The notes beneath the pieces were generated by a model. That model worked only from the letters and a program-made list of their open reading frames with translations. It ran no database searches and was not told the origin of the DNA. From positions 1 through 58,100 of the forward strand of contig JAIXTS010000312.1 of assembly GCA_027483805.1 (NCBI GenBank): a DNA stretch of 58,100 nt. The letters are read 5' to 3'. How positions within the stretch are numbered: position 1 is the stretch's first letter; each line of letters opens with the position of its first letter. Below, in pieces: positions 8,632 through 16,410 of this stretch. The position numbers and the translations under genes are program-made. Source of the DNA: Azospirillum sp. GTDB lineage: Bacteria; Pseudomonadota; Alphaproteobacteria; Azospirillales; Azospirillaceae.

Positions 8632-10434
8632 TCAGAACCGTCCGATCAGGCGCAGAAAGACCTGATCGGGTTTCAGTTTTTCGTCATTGCTGCGCGTCGG
8701 GTTGGTGATCAGCCGCCGGGCATATTCCAGATCCAGCGACAGGTGGCGCCCCAGGCCAAGCCGGACACCGCCGCCCACCGAATGCAGGTAGCGGCGCGGC
8801 GGGTCCTCCGGCGCGATGTCCCAGACGGTGCCGTAATCATAAAAAAGGTAGGGTCCGATGGAGGATCCGGCCACCAGCCAGTCGGTGGAGGTGCGGCCCG
8901 CCAGTTCAAGGCTAGCCTGCACGGCACGGTCCCCCGTCAGCTGTCCGAAATGGTATCCACGGCCAAAGCTGGACCCGCCCAGCTGCGCTTTCTGGCTGGG
9001 CGGCAGGATGTCGAAACCGTAGGTCCCGACAAGCGCGGCGGTCACGTCGACGGTCATGGTCCCTATGCTGGTCAGGGCCTGCCGGCGCGACAGGGTGATG
9101 TCGGCGCGGGTGAAATCGCTCCGGCTGTCCGGCCGGGGGGACAGGGCATCGTCTGACGGCGTTGCGCCCAGTCCCTTCAAGCCCTTGTTAACGCCCAGCG
9201 ACAGTTCCGTTACGCCCAGCCAGCTGTCGGCATGGCTGATCCTGGCATCCAGATTGACGATGCGCAGGTGGCTTTCCGACAGGCGTGCATACCCGCCGCC
9301 CGACTGTTTCAGCCGGATATTGGCATTGTTCAGTTCAGCACCGGCCTGAACCCACAGGTTGGTCTGGCGCGACCGGATGACGGGGTATGACAGGGACAAG
9401 CCCCCAGTCGTCACATTGCTGGCAAACCCCGCCGTCCGCAGCAGTCCGCCGGGATAGGAAGGGCCGTAGCCGCCAAAGCCGCGCAGGGTCAGCCCATCAT
9501 CATTCAGGGGCACGGTCAGTGCCAACTGACCGAAGCGCTGTTCCTTTGACGGAGTGGAATAGAGATACAGTTCCACCCGTTCGCCCAAGGCCGTGTAGGA
9601 ATGGGTGGCAAGGGCCAGGGTCCCCTGCCAGGGGCCGGCATAACCCGGTCCGCGATTGTCGATGGCGACATAACCGGCATAGGGCGTGCGGACGACATCC
9701 AGGGTCAGCACCGACCCTGCCCCCGTCAGCGAAGGACCGAAACGCGCCCGGACCGCGATGCCGGGCAGGTCCTGGATCAGCAGCAATTGCCGCTCAACCT
9801 CCGCCATGGTGACGGCGGAACCATTGCGCAGTTTTTTGGCGATACTCAGGATGCGTGCCTCCACGGCGCCTGGATCGCCGTTCAGCACCACGTCGGTGAT
9901 GACGCCCTCAACCACCCGGATTTTGGGAATGGCGCCGGCAATCGGCAGATCGTCCGGTTCCAGGATAACGCGGGTCAGGAAGTAACCACGCTTTATATAG
10001 AGGTTCTGCAGCCCATCGCGGATGGCAAATAACTGGCCAACGCTAATATCTTTACAAGTGCTTGTATCCGTACAGATATAGCTCTCATATATTTCCTTCA
10101 ATTCCTCGGTCGGGATCGACTTATTTCCTGACAGTGCGATGTCCAGCAGTTTGAACCTGGGCAGGACCTGACCATCGGTTCCCAGAACCTCGCTGGACAG
10201 GGGTTTCACCTCCTCCTCGATCTCAGGCAGGGTGATCGTGGCGCCCGGCTTGCGGCTCGGGTCCTCGGGCTTTTCAGGGGGCCTGAGCAGCGCATCCGGT
10301 GTCGACGATGGGGTCTGGGCGAAGGCGGCGCCAGCGGCGGCCAGCGAAACGGCAAGGCCCCAAGCCACCATCCGACGGACCTGTGATCCATCGGCCGGTC
10401 GCTTTAATCCTGGGTTGTCTATTCTTCTAAGCAT
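8632..10434 (-). CDS. TpsB outer-membrane transporter (ShlB/FhaC/HecB family)
   Basis: Outer-membrane pore that recognises and exports the TpsA partner. The 600-residue product from ATG 10434 begins with a signal peptide ending AGAAFAQ. A proline-rich linker follows, then a POTRA_2 region (about 95-250, including FKLLDIALSGNKSIP and RGYFLTRVILEPDDL), then the beta-barrel. The barrel carries the family loop motif GSSFGRGYHFG near residue 500 and ends in a C-terminal Phe (LRLIGRF). A GTG at 10485 in the same frame would add 17 residues. ATG 10434 was preferred because it places the signal peptide correctly and has GCGGAA upstream. It is the first gene of the operon, followed by tpsA and the CHAT gene, so the tpsA product is its likely substrate. 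Confidence 0.93.
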   Translation of the reverse strand: MLRRIDNPGLKRPADGSQVRRMVAWGLAVSLAAAGAAFAQTPSSTPDALLRPPEKPEDPSRKPGATITLPEIEEEVKPLSSEVLGTDGQVLPRFKLLDIALSGNKSIPTEELKEIYESYICTDTSTCKDISVGQLFAIRDGLQNLYIKRGYFLTRVILEPDDLPIAGAIPKIRVVEGVITDVVLNGDPGAVEARILSIAKKLRNGSAVTMAEVERQLLLIQDLPGIAVRARFGPSLTGAGSVLTLDVVRTPYAGYVAIDNRGPGYAGPWQGTLALATHSYTALGERVELYLYSTPSKEQRFGQLALTVPLNDDGLTLRGFGGYGPSYPGGLLRTAGFASNVTTGGLSLSYPVIRSRQTNLWVQAGAELNNANIRLKQSGGGYARLSESHLRIVNLDARISHADSWLGVTELSLGVNKGLKGLGATPSDDALSPRPDSRSDFTRADITLSRRQALTSIGTMTVDVTAALVGTYGFDILPPSQKAQLGGSSFGRGYHFGQLTGDRAVQASLELAGRTSTDWLVAGSSIGPYLFYDYGTVWDIAPEDPPRRYLHSVGGGVRLGLGRHLSLDLEYARRLITNPTRSNDEKLKPDQVFLRLIGRF

Positions 10435-10829
10435 AATCTCATTTCCGCTTCGCTGGTGACAATATAAACCCATCAACGCCATCACCTTGAATACAAGATG
10501 AGCGTGTTTCGACTAGATTAAACAAGTATTCATGGATATAACTGCAACCACCGATAATATCTTTAAGTCTTTAAAATGAGTCAATTCGTTAAAATGTGAA
10601 TTTCATTCAATTTTAATTTCAGCGCATGAGCTGTGCCCCAAGCCCCACAGGCCAGGGCAGAGGTGGCTGAACCGGGGCGACCCTGGTTTTGACGATCGGA
10701 AAAGAACCCGATGTCATCGACAATGGCGCCCGCTCCGGCGTCGTTTCCGTTCCTTTTGCTGTGTGGCGGTACCGGGCCTTGGGAATTGGCCTTCACCATG
10801 GTCGCAAAAGGGCACTGTCTTTTCATAAG
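10435..10829. promoter_or_regulatory. Divergent intergenic region between tpsB and the MFS transporter gene
   Basis: About 400 nt without a gene. Positions 10480-10620 are markedly AT-rich compared with the surroundings, and the near-palindrome CTTGAATACAAG lies at 10487-10498. This segment probably holds the tpsB promoter on the minus strand and perhaps a regulator site. No convincing -35/-10 pair was identified. Positions 10621-10820 return to average composition and show no recognisable feature. Confidence 0.5.
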
Positions 10830-10849
10830 AAATTTCGTATAAGAAAATC
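10830..10849. promoter_or_regulatory. Operator-like dyad, site A
   Basis: The sequence AAATTTCGTATAAGAAAATC is an imperfect dyad (7 of 10 positions symmetric) that ends 18 nt before the MFS start codon. The same core, TTTCGTATA followed by an A-rich arm, recurs at 17602-17621 and 17716-17735 ahead of the other transcription units of this island. The position next to the start suits repression or a promoter overlap. The binding protein is unknown. Confidence 0.5.
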
Positions 10850-10867
10850 ACAACAGGGAGAGCAGGG

Positions 10868-12208
10868 ATGACCGTTTCATCACCGCCCGTTCCGGGTTTC
10901 ATGCGGGAAGCCGATGCCCGTGCCTGGTACGCCATCGTGATCTTCGCGTTGGCCGCCGTTCTGTCCTATACTGATCGCCTGATTCTCAACCTGCTGGTCG
11001 CGCCCATCCGGGCGGAGATGGCGATCACCGATACACAGGTGAGTTTCCTGCAAGGCGCCGCCTTTGCCATCATTTATGCCGTCGCAGGCCTGCCCATGGG
11101 CCGCCATGCAGACCGGCATGGGCGGCGCAACCTGATCCTGGCCGGCATCGGCGTGTGGAGTGTGGCCACCGCGCTGTGCGGTCTGGCACAGTCCTATGGC
11201 GAACTGTTCGGTGCCCGTGTCCTGGTGGGGATCGGGGAGGCGGCATTGGCCCCGGCCGTGCTGTCCATGGTGCCCGACCTGTTCCCCCCGCATCGGCGCG
11301 GGACGGCGGTTGCCATCTTCATCGGTGGCATGGTGATGGGGGCCGGCATGGCGACGCTGGTCGGCGGCATCCTGATCGACATATTCAGCCAGGGGGCGCT
11401 GTCCGGACTGACCCAGGCTGCCGGGGTCGCCCCCTGGCGGGCGGTATTGCTCACACTGGGCCTTGCGGGTGTCGTTATGGCCCTGCTGGTCAGCACCATC
11501 CGCGAACCGGTGCGGCAGGAAAGTCTGGGCGGCGATGTGAAGCCGGGGCTGGATACGCTGCGCCGCTATCTGGTTGATAATCGCGGCGCGTTCGGTCTGC
11601 TGCTGGGCGGGCTGACCCTGACCCAAATCGTGGATTACGGGACCATCAGTTGGACACCATCGCTGCTGATGCGGGTGCATGGGTTCACGCCGTCGGAGAC
11701 AGGGACGGCACTGGGGTCCATCCTGATCGGGGTGGCGGGGCTGGGCACGATTGTCGGCGGCATGCTGGCCGACTTCCTGGAAACGCGGGGCCATTCCACG
11801 GCAAAGCCGCTGGTCGCCGCCGCTGCTGTCAGCCTGGGCGTGCCCTGCCTGCTGTTTGCCGTCATGCCGGGGGTGGGGCTGTCGCTGGGCCTGTTCACTG
11901 CTTACGCCTTCCTGCTGGCCATCGGGGCGGGGGTCGGTATCGCGGCCATCCTGGATCTGGTGCCATCGGAACTGCGCGGCATGACGACGGCAGTACAGGC
12001 CTTTGCCTATACGGCCTTCGGGCTGGGCCTGGGCCCGACCCTGGTAGCGGTCACGACCGATCAAGTCTTCGCCGACCCAATGGCCGTTGGACTGTCGATC
12101 AGTGTCACCGGCATCCCGTTGCTGACGCTTGCAGCAATCGCCATGTGGCGGTCGCTGCCCCATTACCGCCGCGTCCGTCAGAGACTGGCCGACATCGCAA
12201 ATCATTGA
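10868..12208 (+). CDS. MFS transporter (spinster-like subfamily)
   Basis: An inner-membrane permease of 446 residues with about 12 hydrophobic segments. It carries the MFS signature between TM2 and TM3 (GRHADRHGRRNLI) and the early SYTDRLILNLL motif typical of spinster-type sugar/organic-acid/peptide carriers. The ATG follows GGGAG at a normal distance. It is the first gene of a unit with the MlrB-like serine hydrolase 35 nt downstream. Given those neighbours it may import a peptide or its breakdown product across the inner membrane, in the position mlrD occupies in microcystin clusters. The substrate is not readable from sequence. Confidence 0.85.
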   Translation: MTVSSPPVPGFMREADARAWYAIVIFALAAVLSYTDRLILNLLVAPIRAEMAITDTQVSFLQGAAFAIIYAVAGLPMGRHADRHGRRNLILAGIGVWSVATALCGLAQSYGELFGARVLVGIGEAALAPAVLSMVPDLFPPHRRGTAVAIFIGGMVMGAGMATLVGGILIDIFSQGALSGLTQAAGVAPWRAVLLTLGLAGVVMALLVSTIREPVRQESLGGDVKPGLDTLRRYLVDNRGAFGLLLGGLTLTQIVDYGTISWTPSLLMRVHGFTPSETGTALGSILIGVAGLGTIVGGMLADFLETRGHSTAKPLVAAAAVSLGVPCLLFAVMPGVGLSLGLFTAYAFLLAIGAGVGIAAILDLVPSELRGMTTAVQAFAYTAFGLGLGPTLVAVTTDQVFADPMAVGLSISVTGIPLLTLAAIAMWRSLPHYRRVRQRLADIANH

Positions 12209-12243
12209 ATAAAAACAGAAACTAACGAACAGGGAACAGATCC

Positions 12244-14229
12244 ATGACACGATGCAAACGCCTCCTTGTCCCCTTGCTCGCCGCCACCTGGCTGTCCGCA
12301 GTCCCGGCGGCGATGGCTCAGGACCCGGCACCCGCCGCCGTCACCGCCGCCCCGGCGACAGCAGTGCCGGCTTCCGTCGCCCATGCCCTGACAAGGGACG
12401 ATGTGGAACTGATGGTCGACGGGTTCCTGCCCTATGCGCTGAAACGCGGGGACATCGCCGGTGCCGTGGTGACGGTGGTCAAGGATGGTCAAATCCTGTT
12501 TGCCAAGGGTTACGGCGTCGCCGACCGGGAGACGAACGAGCCGGTGGACCCGGAAAAGCACCTGTTCCGGCCCGGCTCCATCTCCAAGCTGTTCACCTGG
12601 ATCGCGGTAATGCAGCAGGTGGAGGCGGGGCGCATCGATCTGGATGCCGACATCAACCAGTATCTGGACTTCAAGATCCCCAATACCTGGCCCGAACCCA
12701 TCACCATGCGCCATGTCATGACGCATACGGCGGGCTTTTCGGAGATAGTGCGCGATCTGATCGTGCGCGGACAGGATCATCCGCTGGAGCTGGAAAAGCT
12801 GCTGTCACGCTGGGTCCCGGAACGGGCCTACAGGCCGGGCACGGTGCCGGCCTATTCCAACTATGCCTCTGCCCTGGCCGGCCTGATCGTGCAGCGGGTC
12901 AGCGGGGAGAAGTTCGAGGATTATATCGACAAGCATATCCTGACCCCGGCCAACATGAAGCATTCCAGCATGGCGCAGCCCCTGCCTGCCCCTCTGGCAC
13001 CGCTGATGTCCAAGGGCTATGCCTCGTCGCGCGCGCCGGCGCAGGAGTTCGAGATCGTGAACCATGCCCCGGCGGGATCGCTGTCCGCCAGCGGCGCCGA
13101 TATGGGCCGGTTCATGATCGCGCTGTTGAACCAGGGCGAAGGGCCGGGTGGTCGCATCCTGAAGCCGGAAAGCCTGGCGCACATGTGGAAGCCGCAATAC
13201 CGCCCCCTGCCCGGCCAGGAACTGGCCATGGGCCTTGGCTTCTATGAGCAGAACCGCAACGGCCACCGCATCATGGGCCATGGCGGCGACACCACCCTTT
13301 TCCACAGCGATCTGGCCATGTGGCTGGATGAGGGGGTGGGGCTGTATATCTCCTTCAACAGTACGGGCGACCAGGTGTCGCGCGGGCCGATCCGCAATGA
13401 ACTGCACCGCCTGTTCGCCGACCGGTATTTCCCGGCCAAAGCGGCGGCGGAACCCGCAAAGACCGAACCGGTGAAGCGCAAGGTGCCCGTGGGCGGTACC
13501 TTCTACATGTCGCGCCGGGCCGAGGGCACGCTGGTCAGCATGACCAATCTGTTCGGCCAGGGCGACCTGATCACCAATAAGGACGGGACCGCCACCTTCA
13601 CCCTGTTCCGGGACTATGCCGGCATTCCCAAGCGCTGGCGCGAAGTGGCGCCCGACCGCTGGCAGGAGGTGGGCGCCGACAGCCTGATGCACACCAAGAC
13701 CGATGAGAATGGCCGGATCACCGGTATCACCACCGATGATTACCCCGCCATCTTCATCGCCCAGCCCGTGCCGGCCGGCATCAACAAGGGCTGGAACCTG
13801 CCAGCCCTTGGCATCGCCCTGGCCATCGCCCTGTTTGCCGTCATCTGGTGGCCTGTCGCCGCCCTGGTCCGTCGCCGCTATGGCCGGCCACACCCGCTGT
13901 CGGGCCAGCATCTGCTGGCCGACAGGCTGGTGCGGGGATCCGCGCTGATGATGGTCACCTGCCTGACCGGCTTTGCCCTGGTCATGGCCCTGGCTATCGA
14001 TCCGCTGATGTTCGGGGAGATCGATCTGATCCTGCGGCTGCTGCAGCTGGCGGGACTGCTGGGGGTGCTGGGCCTGCTGCCGGCGGGGTGGCGCGCCTGG
14101 AAGCTGTGGGCCGATCCGGCGTCCGGCTGGTGGGCGCGTATCCGGGCCAGCCTGATGGTCCTGGTCTTCGCCTATTTCCTCTATTTCATCGAACGGTTCC
14201 ACCTGATCGGCTTCGCGCTGGATTACTGA
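12244..14229 (+). CDS. Serine hydrolase, beta-lactamase/PBP-like, with C-terminal membrane domain
   Basis: A 661-residue exported protein. A signal peptide (about 1-25, ending AAMAQ) is followed by a class-C beta-lactamase-type domain (about 50-400). Its catalytic motifs are SISK at 112-115 (Ser112/Lys115), the YSN triad in PAYSNYASA, and GHGGDT in place of KTG. A beta-rich segment follows, then four predicted transmembrane helices from about residue 520 to the end. The family includes D-aminopeptidases, esterases and MlrB, the linear-microcystin peptidase. The membrane tail is an extra module relative to plain family members. The neighbouring M81 peptidase, D-amino-acid dehydrogenase and RidA favour a peptidase acting on D-residue substrates at the periplasmic face. 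An esterase or lactamase role remains possible. Confidence 0.82.
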   Translation: MTRCKRLLVPLLAATWLSAVPAAMAQDPAPAAVTAAPATAVPASVAHALTRDDVELMVDGFLPYALKRGDIAGAVVTVVKDGQILFAKGYGVADRETNEPVDPEKHLFRPGSISKLFTWIAVMQQVEAGRIDLDADINQYLDFKIPNTWPEPITMRHVMTHTAGFSEIVRDLIVRGQDHPLELEKLLSRWVPERAYRPGTVPAYSNYASALAGLIVQRVSGEKFEDYIDKHILTPANMKHSSMAQPLPAPLAPLMSKGYASSRAPAQEFEIVNHAPAGSLSASGADMGRFMIALLNQGEGPGGRILKPESLAHMWKPQYRPLPGQELAMGLGFYEQNRNGHRIMGHGGDTTLFHSDLAMWLDEGVGLYISFNSTGDQVSRGPIRNELHRLFADRYFPAKAAAEPAKTEPVKRKVPVGGTFYMSRRAEGTLVSMTNLFGQGDLITNKDGTATFTLFRDYAGIPKRWREVAPDRWQEVGADSLMHTKTDENGRITGITTDDYPAIFIAQPVPAGINKGWNLPALGIALAIALFAVIWWPVAALVRRRYGRPHPLSGQHLLADRLVRGSALMMVTCLTGFALVMALAIDPLMFGEIDLILRLLQLAGLLGVLGLLPAGWRAWKLWADPASGWWARIRASLMVLVFAYFLYFIERFHLIGFALDY

Positions 14230-14248
14230 GCTGTTTTAACCTTGTTGG

Positions 14249-14279
14249 CCCCCGGATGGTCTTACTGTCCGGGGGTTTT
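14249..14279 (+). terminator. Rho-independent terminator after the serine hydrolase gene
   Basis: The stem CCCCCGGA / TCCGGGGG (14249-14256 with 14268-14275) is followed by TTTT. It lies 20 nt after the hydrolase stop and before ridA, so ridA probably receives attenuated read-through or has its own promoter. Confidence 0.75.
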
Positions 14280-14306
14280 CTATGCCCCCACGGGAGTATT
14301 GAACCC

Positions 14307-14657
14307 ATGTCCATCACCCCTGCCCTGTCCCCCGCCATGAGCGCCGGGGACCTGATTTTCCTGTCGGGCCAGCTGGCCTTTGGCGCCGATGGCATCATGG
14401 TGGCGCCTGATGATGTGGCCCGGCAGACCGAACAGGTCCTGGCCAATCTGGGCCGCGTGCTGGCCAGCCTTGGGCTGGACTTGTCCGATGTGGTGAAGAC
14501 CACGGTCTGGCTGACCGATACCGCCGATTTCCCCGCCTTCAACGCCGCCTACGCGGCCAGCTTCGGCACCCACCGTCCGGCCCGGTCCACAGTGCGGGCC
14601 GATCTGATGCTGCCGGGCGCCAGGGTGGAGATCGACGCGGTGGCAAAGCGGCGGTGA
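14307..14657 (+). CDS. RidA family imine/enamine deaminase
   Basis: A 116-residue cytosolic protein of the RidA/YjgF/UK114 family, which hydrolyses reactive 2-iminoacids to 2-ketoacids and ammonia. Family landmarks include LIFLSGQLAF at the N-terminus, the QVLANLGRVLASLGLDLSDV helix, KTTVWLTD, and PARSTVRADL carrying the substrate-binding Arg. The start ATG 14307 gives the usual family length. Imines are the direct products of the D-amino-acid dehydrogenase encoded nearby at 16411-17550, so a shared pathway is a natural inference. It lies behind the hydrolase terminator. Confidence 0.9.
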   Translation: MSITPALSPAMSAGDLIFLSGQLAFGADGIMVAPDDVARQTEQVLANLGRVLASLGLDLSDVVKTTVWLTDTADFPAFNAAYAASFGTHRPARSTVRADLMLPGARVEIDAVAKRR

Positions 14658-14673
14658 ATTCGGAGGAGCAGGT

Positions 14674-14916
14674 GTGTCCACTCCGACCAAAATCGGTCTT
14701 ATGCAACCAAGTGAAACAGAAAATAGCAGGGTGTTTCACAGGTCACGCCTTCCCCAACCGAAAAGCTTCCGGCTTCGGATTGATAAGAATATGGGGATGG
14801 TGTTGATAGCAGAAGTTATACCAAGGACAGCGTGGGAAGTCAGCAGTCGCTGGCGCCCGCCGCATCAAGAAAAACCCCGGACGGTTGGCCGTCCGGGGTC
14901 CGTTTCCACTGCGTGA
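14674..14916 (+). CDS. Possible small ORF behind a strong ribosome binding site
   Basis: GGAGGAG at 14662-14668 sits 5 nt before a GTG at 14674 that opens 80 codons. The encoded peptide shows no signal peptide, membrane segment or known motif. The frame runs through the opposite-strand terminator at 14868-14898. Its base composition is lower in GC than the neighbouring genes and the codon use is poor. It may be a decayed gene start or a chance match; the Shine-Dalgarno is the only positive evidence. Confidence 0.15.
   Translation: MSTPTKIGLMQPSETENSRVFHRSRLPQPKSFRLRIDKNMGMVLIAEVIPRTAWEVSSRWRPPHQEKPRTVGRPGSVSTA
14868..14898 (-). terminator. Rho-independent terminator for the dehydrogenase-M81 operon
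   Basis: A perfect 10-bp stem, CCCCGGACGG / CCGTCCGGGG, has a TTGG loop. On the minus strand a T tract follows (complement of AGAAAAA). It begins about 30 nt after the stop of the M81 gene. Confidence 0.85.
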
Positions 14917-14928
14917 GGCGACCTGCCG

Positions 14929-16407
14929 TCAGGTATCCAGCCCCAACGGATCGGCCACGCGCGGCCAGAAATCCAGCTTGCGCGTGCGATAGGGGATGGT
15001 GGTGAATTCCGGTGCGATGGCGCCGGGCGTTGAAACATACTGAACCATGGAGGCCATGGGCCCGAACCCGGCATAGAAATGCTGGGTGGATTTCACCACG
15101 ATCAGGTCCAGGCCCGACAGGTCGATGCCCAGGCCCGTGAAGGCATCGGGCTGAAACACCTGGCTGCGCTGACTGGCCAGCACGATATGCAGGCCCCCCG
15201 GCCCTTCCAGCCAGACCGACATGCCCAGTGCGGTCGGTTCCTTGTCCAGGCCCGTCTGGACGTGATTGTTCACGATGTTGCGCACAGTCACCGGCAGATC
15301 GACGGGATCGCCCGAGGCCGGGCCGCATTTGCCGCCCAGCCGAAGATCGAAATGTGAGCCAATGCCGGCATTCACACAGATATTGATGGCGCCCAGATCC
15401 CAGAAACAGCCAATGGCGGCATTGCCGATGCCACGGTCCAGCAGGCGGCGCAGGATGAAGGTGCTGTCACCCGCCGCCCCGCCGCCGGGATTGTCGGCGA
15501 CATCGGCCAGCACAGCCGGGCGCCCCGGCACCTTTGCGGCGGCCAGAACCTTGTCCAGGGCGGCGTCGATGCCGGTGACATTGGGGCGCAGCGCTTCCCG
15601 TTTCCGGTAAAGCCGTTCACCGAAGGAACGGGCCATCGATGCGGCCTGTTCCGCGTCGCCATCGGCCACGACCCACATACGCGTGCCCGTCCAGGGCGTA
15701 TCGCCCCAGGGGAAACCATGGGCCAGTGAGACGGACAGGATGCCGTCCCGCCCCTCCGCCGCCTTCATATCGGCGACGAAGCTTTTCATCGGCTCCCCAT
15801 TGGTGGGGTAGAGCGTGATCATGCGGCAGTCGAAATCGCGCATCACGGGGCGGATTTCACGGCGAACCGTCGCCAAGCACAGGTCGAACAGTTCGTCGGC
15901 GCGGTCAATCCCGTCGGTATGCGGATATTCCTTCATGGCGATGAGGATATCGGCGCTGTCCAGCATGGCGGGCGACAGATGGCAATGCGGGTCCAGTTCC
16001 GCCCCGATCACCACATCCGGACCCACCTGCGCCCGGATGGCGGCCAGAAGATCGCCCTCGCAATCATCCTGGCCCACGGCCATCATGGCCCCGTGCAGCA
16101 GCAGCAGGACCATGTCAACAGGGCCGGCCCTGGCGATGTCGTCCAGCACCTCCGCCTTGAACCCTTCCCAGACCGGGGCCAGGGTGCGGCCCGCCGGCTG
16201 GGCATAGGCGCAGAGACCTTCAATGACCGTGATCCCCGCCGCTTCGGCCCGGCGGTGCCAGTGGCGCAGGAAGGCCCCGCCCTCCGTATCCGGCCGGCGC
16301 GAGGCGTCGCCATGATAGATACCATATTCCTGGAAACTGCCCAGGCCGGTGGGCATGGGCGCGAAGCTGTTGGTTTCGGTGGCCACGACGGCCATGAACA
16401 GGCGCAT
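14929..16407 (-). CDS. M81 family (MlrC-type) zinc metallopeptidase
   Basis: A cytosolic 492-residue protein of the family of microcystinase C, the enzyme that cleaves linear microcystin fragments and the Adda residue. The N-terminal DUF1485 region carries ATETNSFAP (Glu11), LLLHGAM (His105), AELDPHCHLS (Asp139, His141, His143) and EYPHTD (His163). The spacing Glu11-His105-Asp139-His141 matches the essential set I recall for characterised MlrC (Glu70-His164-Asp198-His200), so the active site looks intact. The C-terminal half is the MlrC C domain (around VVKSTQHFY). It is transcribed 3 nt after the flavoenzyme gene, clearly the same operon. Members are widespread and most have unknown substrates, so microcystin itself should not be assumed. 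Confidence 0.88.
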   Translation of the reverse strand: MRLFMAVVATETNSFAPMPTGLGSFQEYGIYHGDASRRPDTEGGAFLRHWHRRAEAAGITVIEGLCAYAQPAGRTLAPVWEGFKAEVLDDIARAGPVDMVLLLLHGAMMAVGQDDCEGDLLAAIRAQVGPDVVIGAELDPHCHLSPAMLDSADILIAMKEYPHTDGIDRADELFDLCLATVRREIRPVMRDFDCRMITLYPTNGEPMKSFVADMKAAEGRDGILSVSLAHGFPWGDTPWTGTRMWVVADGDAEQAASMARSFGERLYRKREALRPNVTGIDAALDKVLAAAKVPGRPAVLADVADNPGGGAAGDSTFILRRLLDRGIGNAAIGCFWDLGAINICVNAGIGSHFDLRLGGKCGPASGDPVDLPVTVRNIVNNHVQTGLDKEPTALGMSVWLEGPGGLHIVLASQRSQVFQPDAFTGLGIDLSGLDLIVVKSTQHFYAGFGPMASMVQYVSTPGAIAPEFTTIPYRTRKLDFWPRVADPLGLDT

Positions 16408-16410
16408 GGA

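Noticed and set aside
7001-8665. Long open frame (over 500 codons) antisense to the 5-prime part of tpsA
   Set aside because: The protein is low-complexity (Gly/Gln/Arg/Asp rich), with no motif or ribosome site; it is a by-product of the GC-rich repetitive codons of the real gene.
10435-10485. Upstream GTG start for tpsB
   Set aside because: It would put 17 extra residues before the basic n-region of the signal peptide, and ATG 10434 has a better ribosome site.
10819-10849. Site A as a plain sigma-70 promoter with TATAAG as the -10
   Set aside because: No good -35 at 16-18 nt, and the repeated dyad form at two other places argues for an operator, though the two readings are not exclusive.
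10880-12331. 483-codon open frame antisense to the MFS gene
   Set aside because: Rich in Gln/His/Arg/Gly without domains, lying opposite a clear 12-helix permease.
12805-14202. 465-codon open frame antisense to the serine hydrolase
   Set aside because: No recognisable domain; the sense strand carries intact catalytic motifs.
14929-16407. Calling the M81 gene mlrC and the island a microcystin degradation cluster
   Set aside because: No mlrA is present and M81 proteins are widespread with unknown substrates; only mlr-like was kept.
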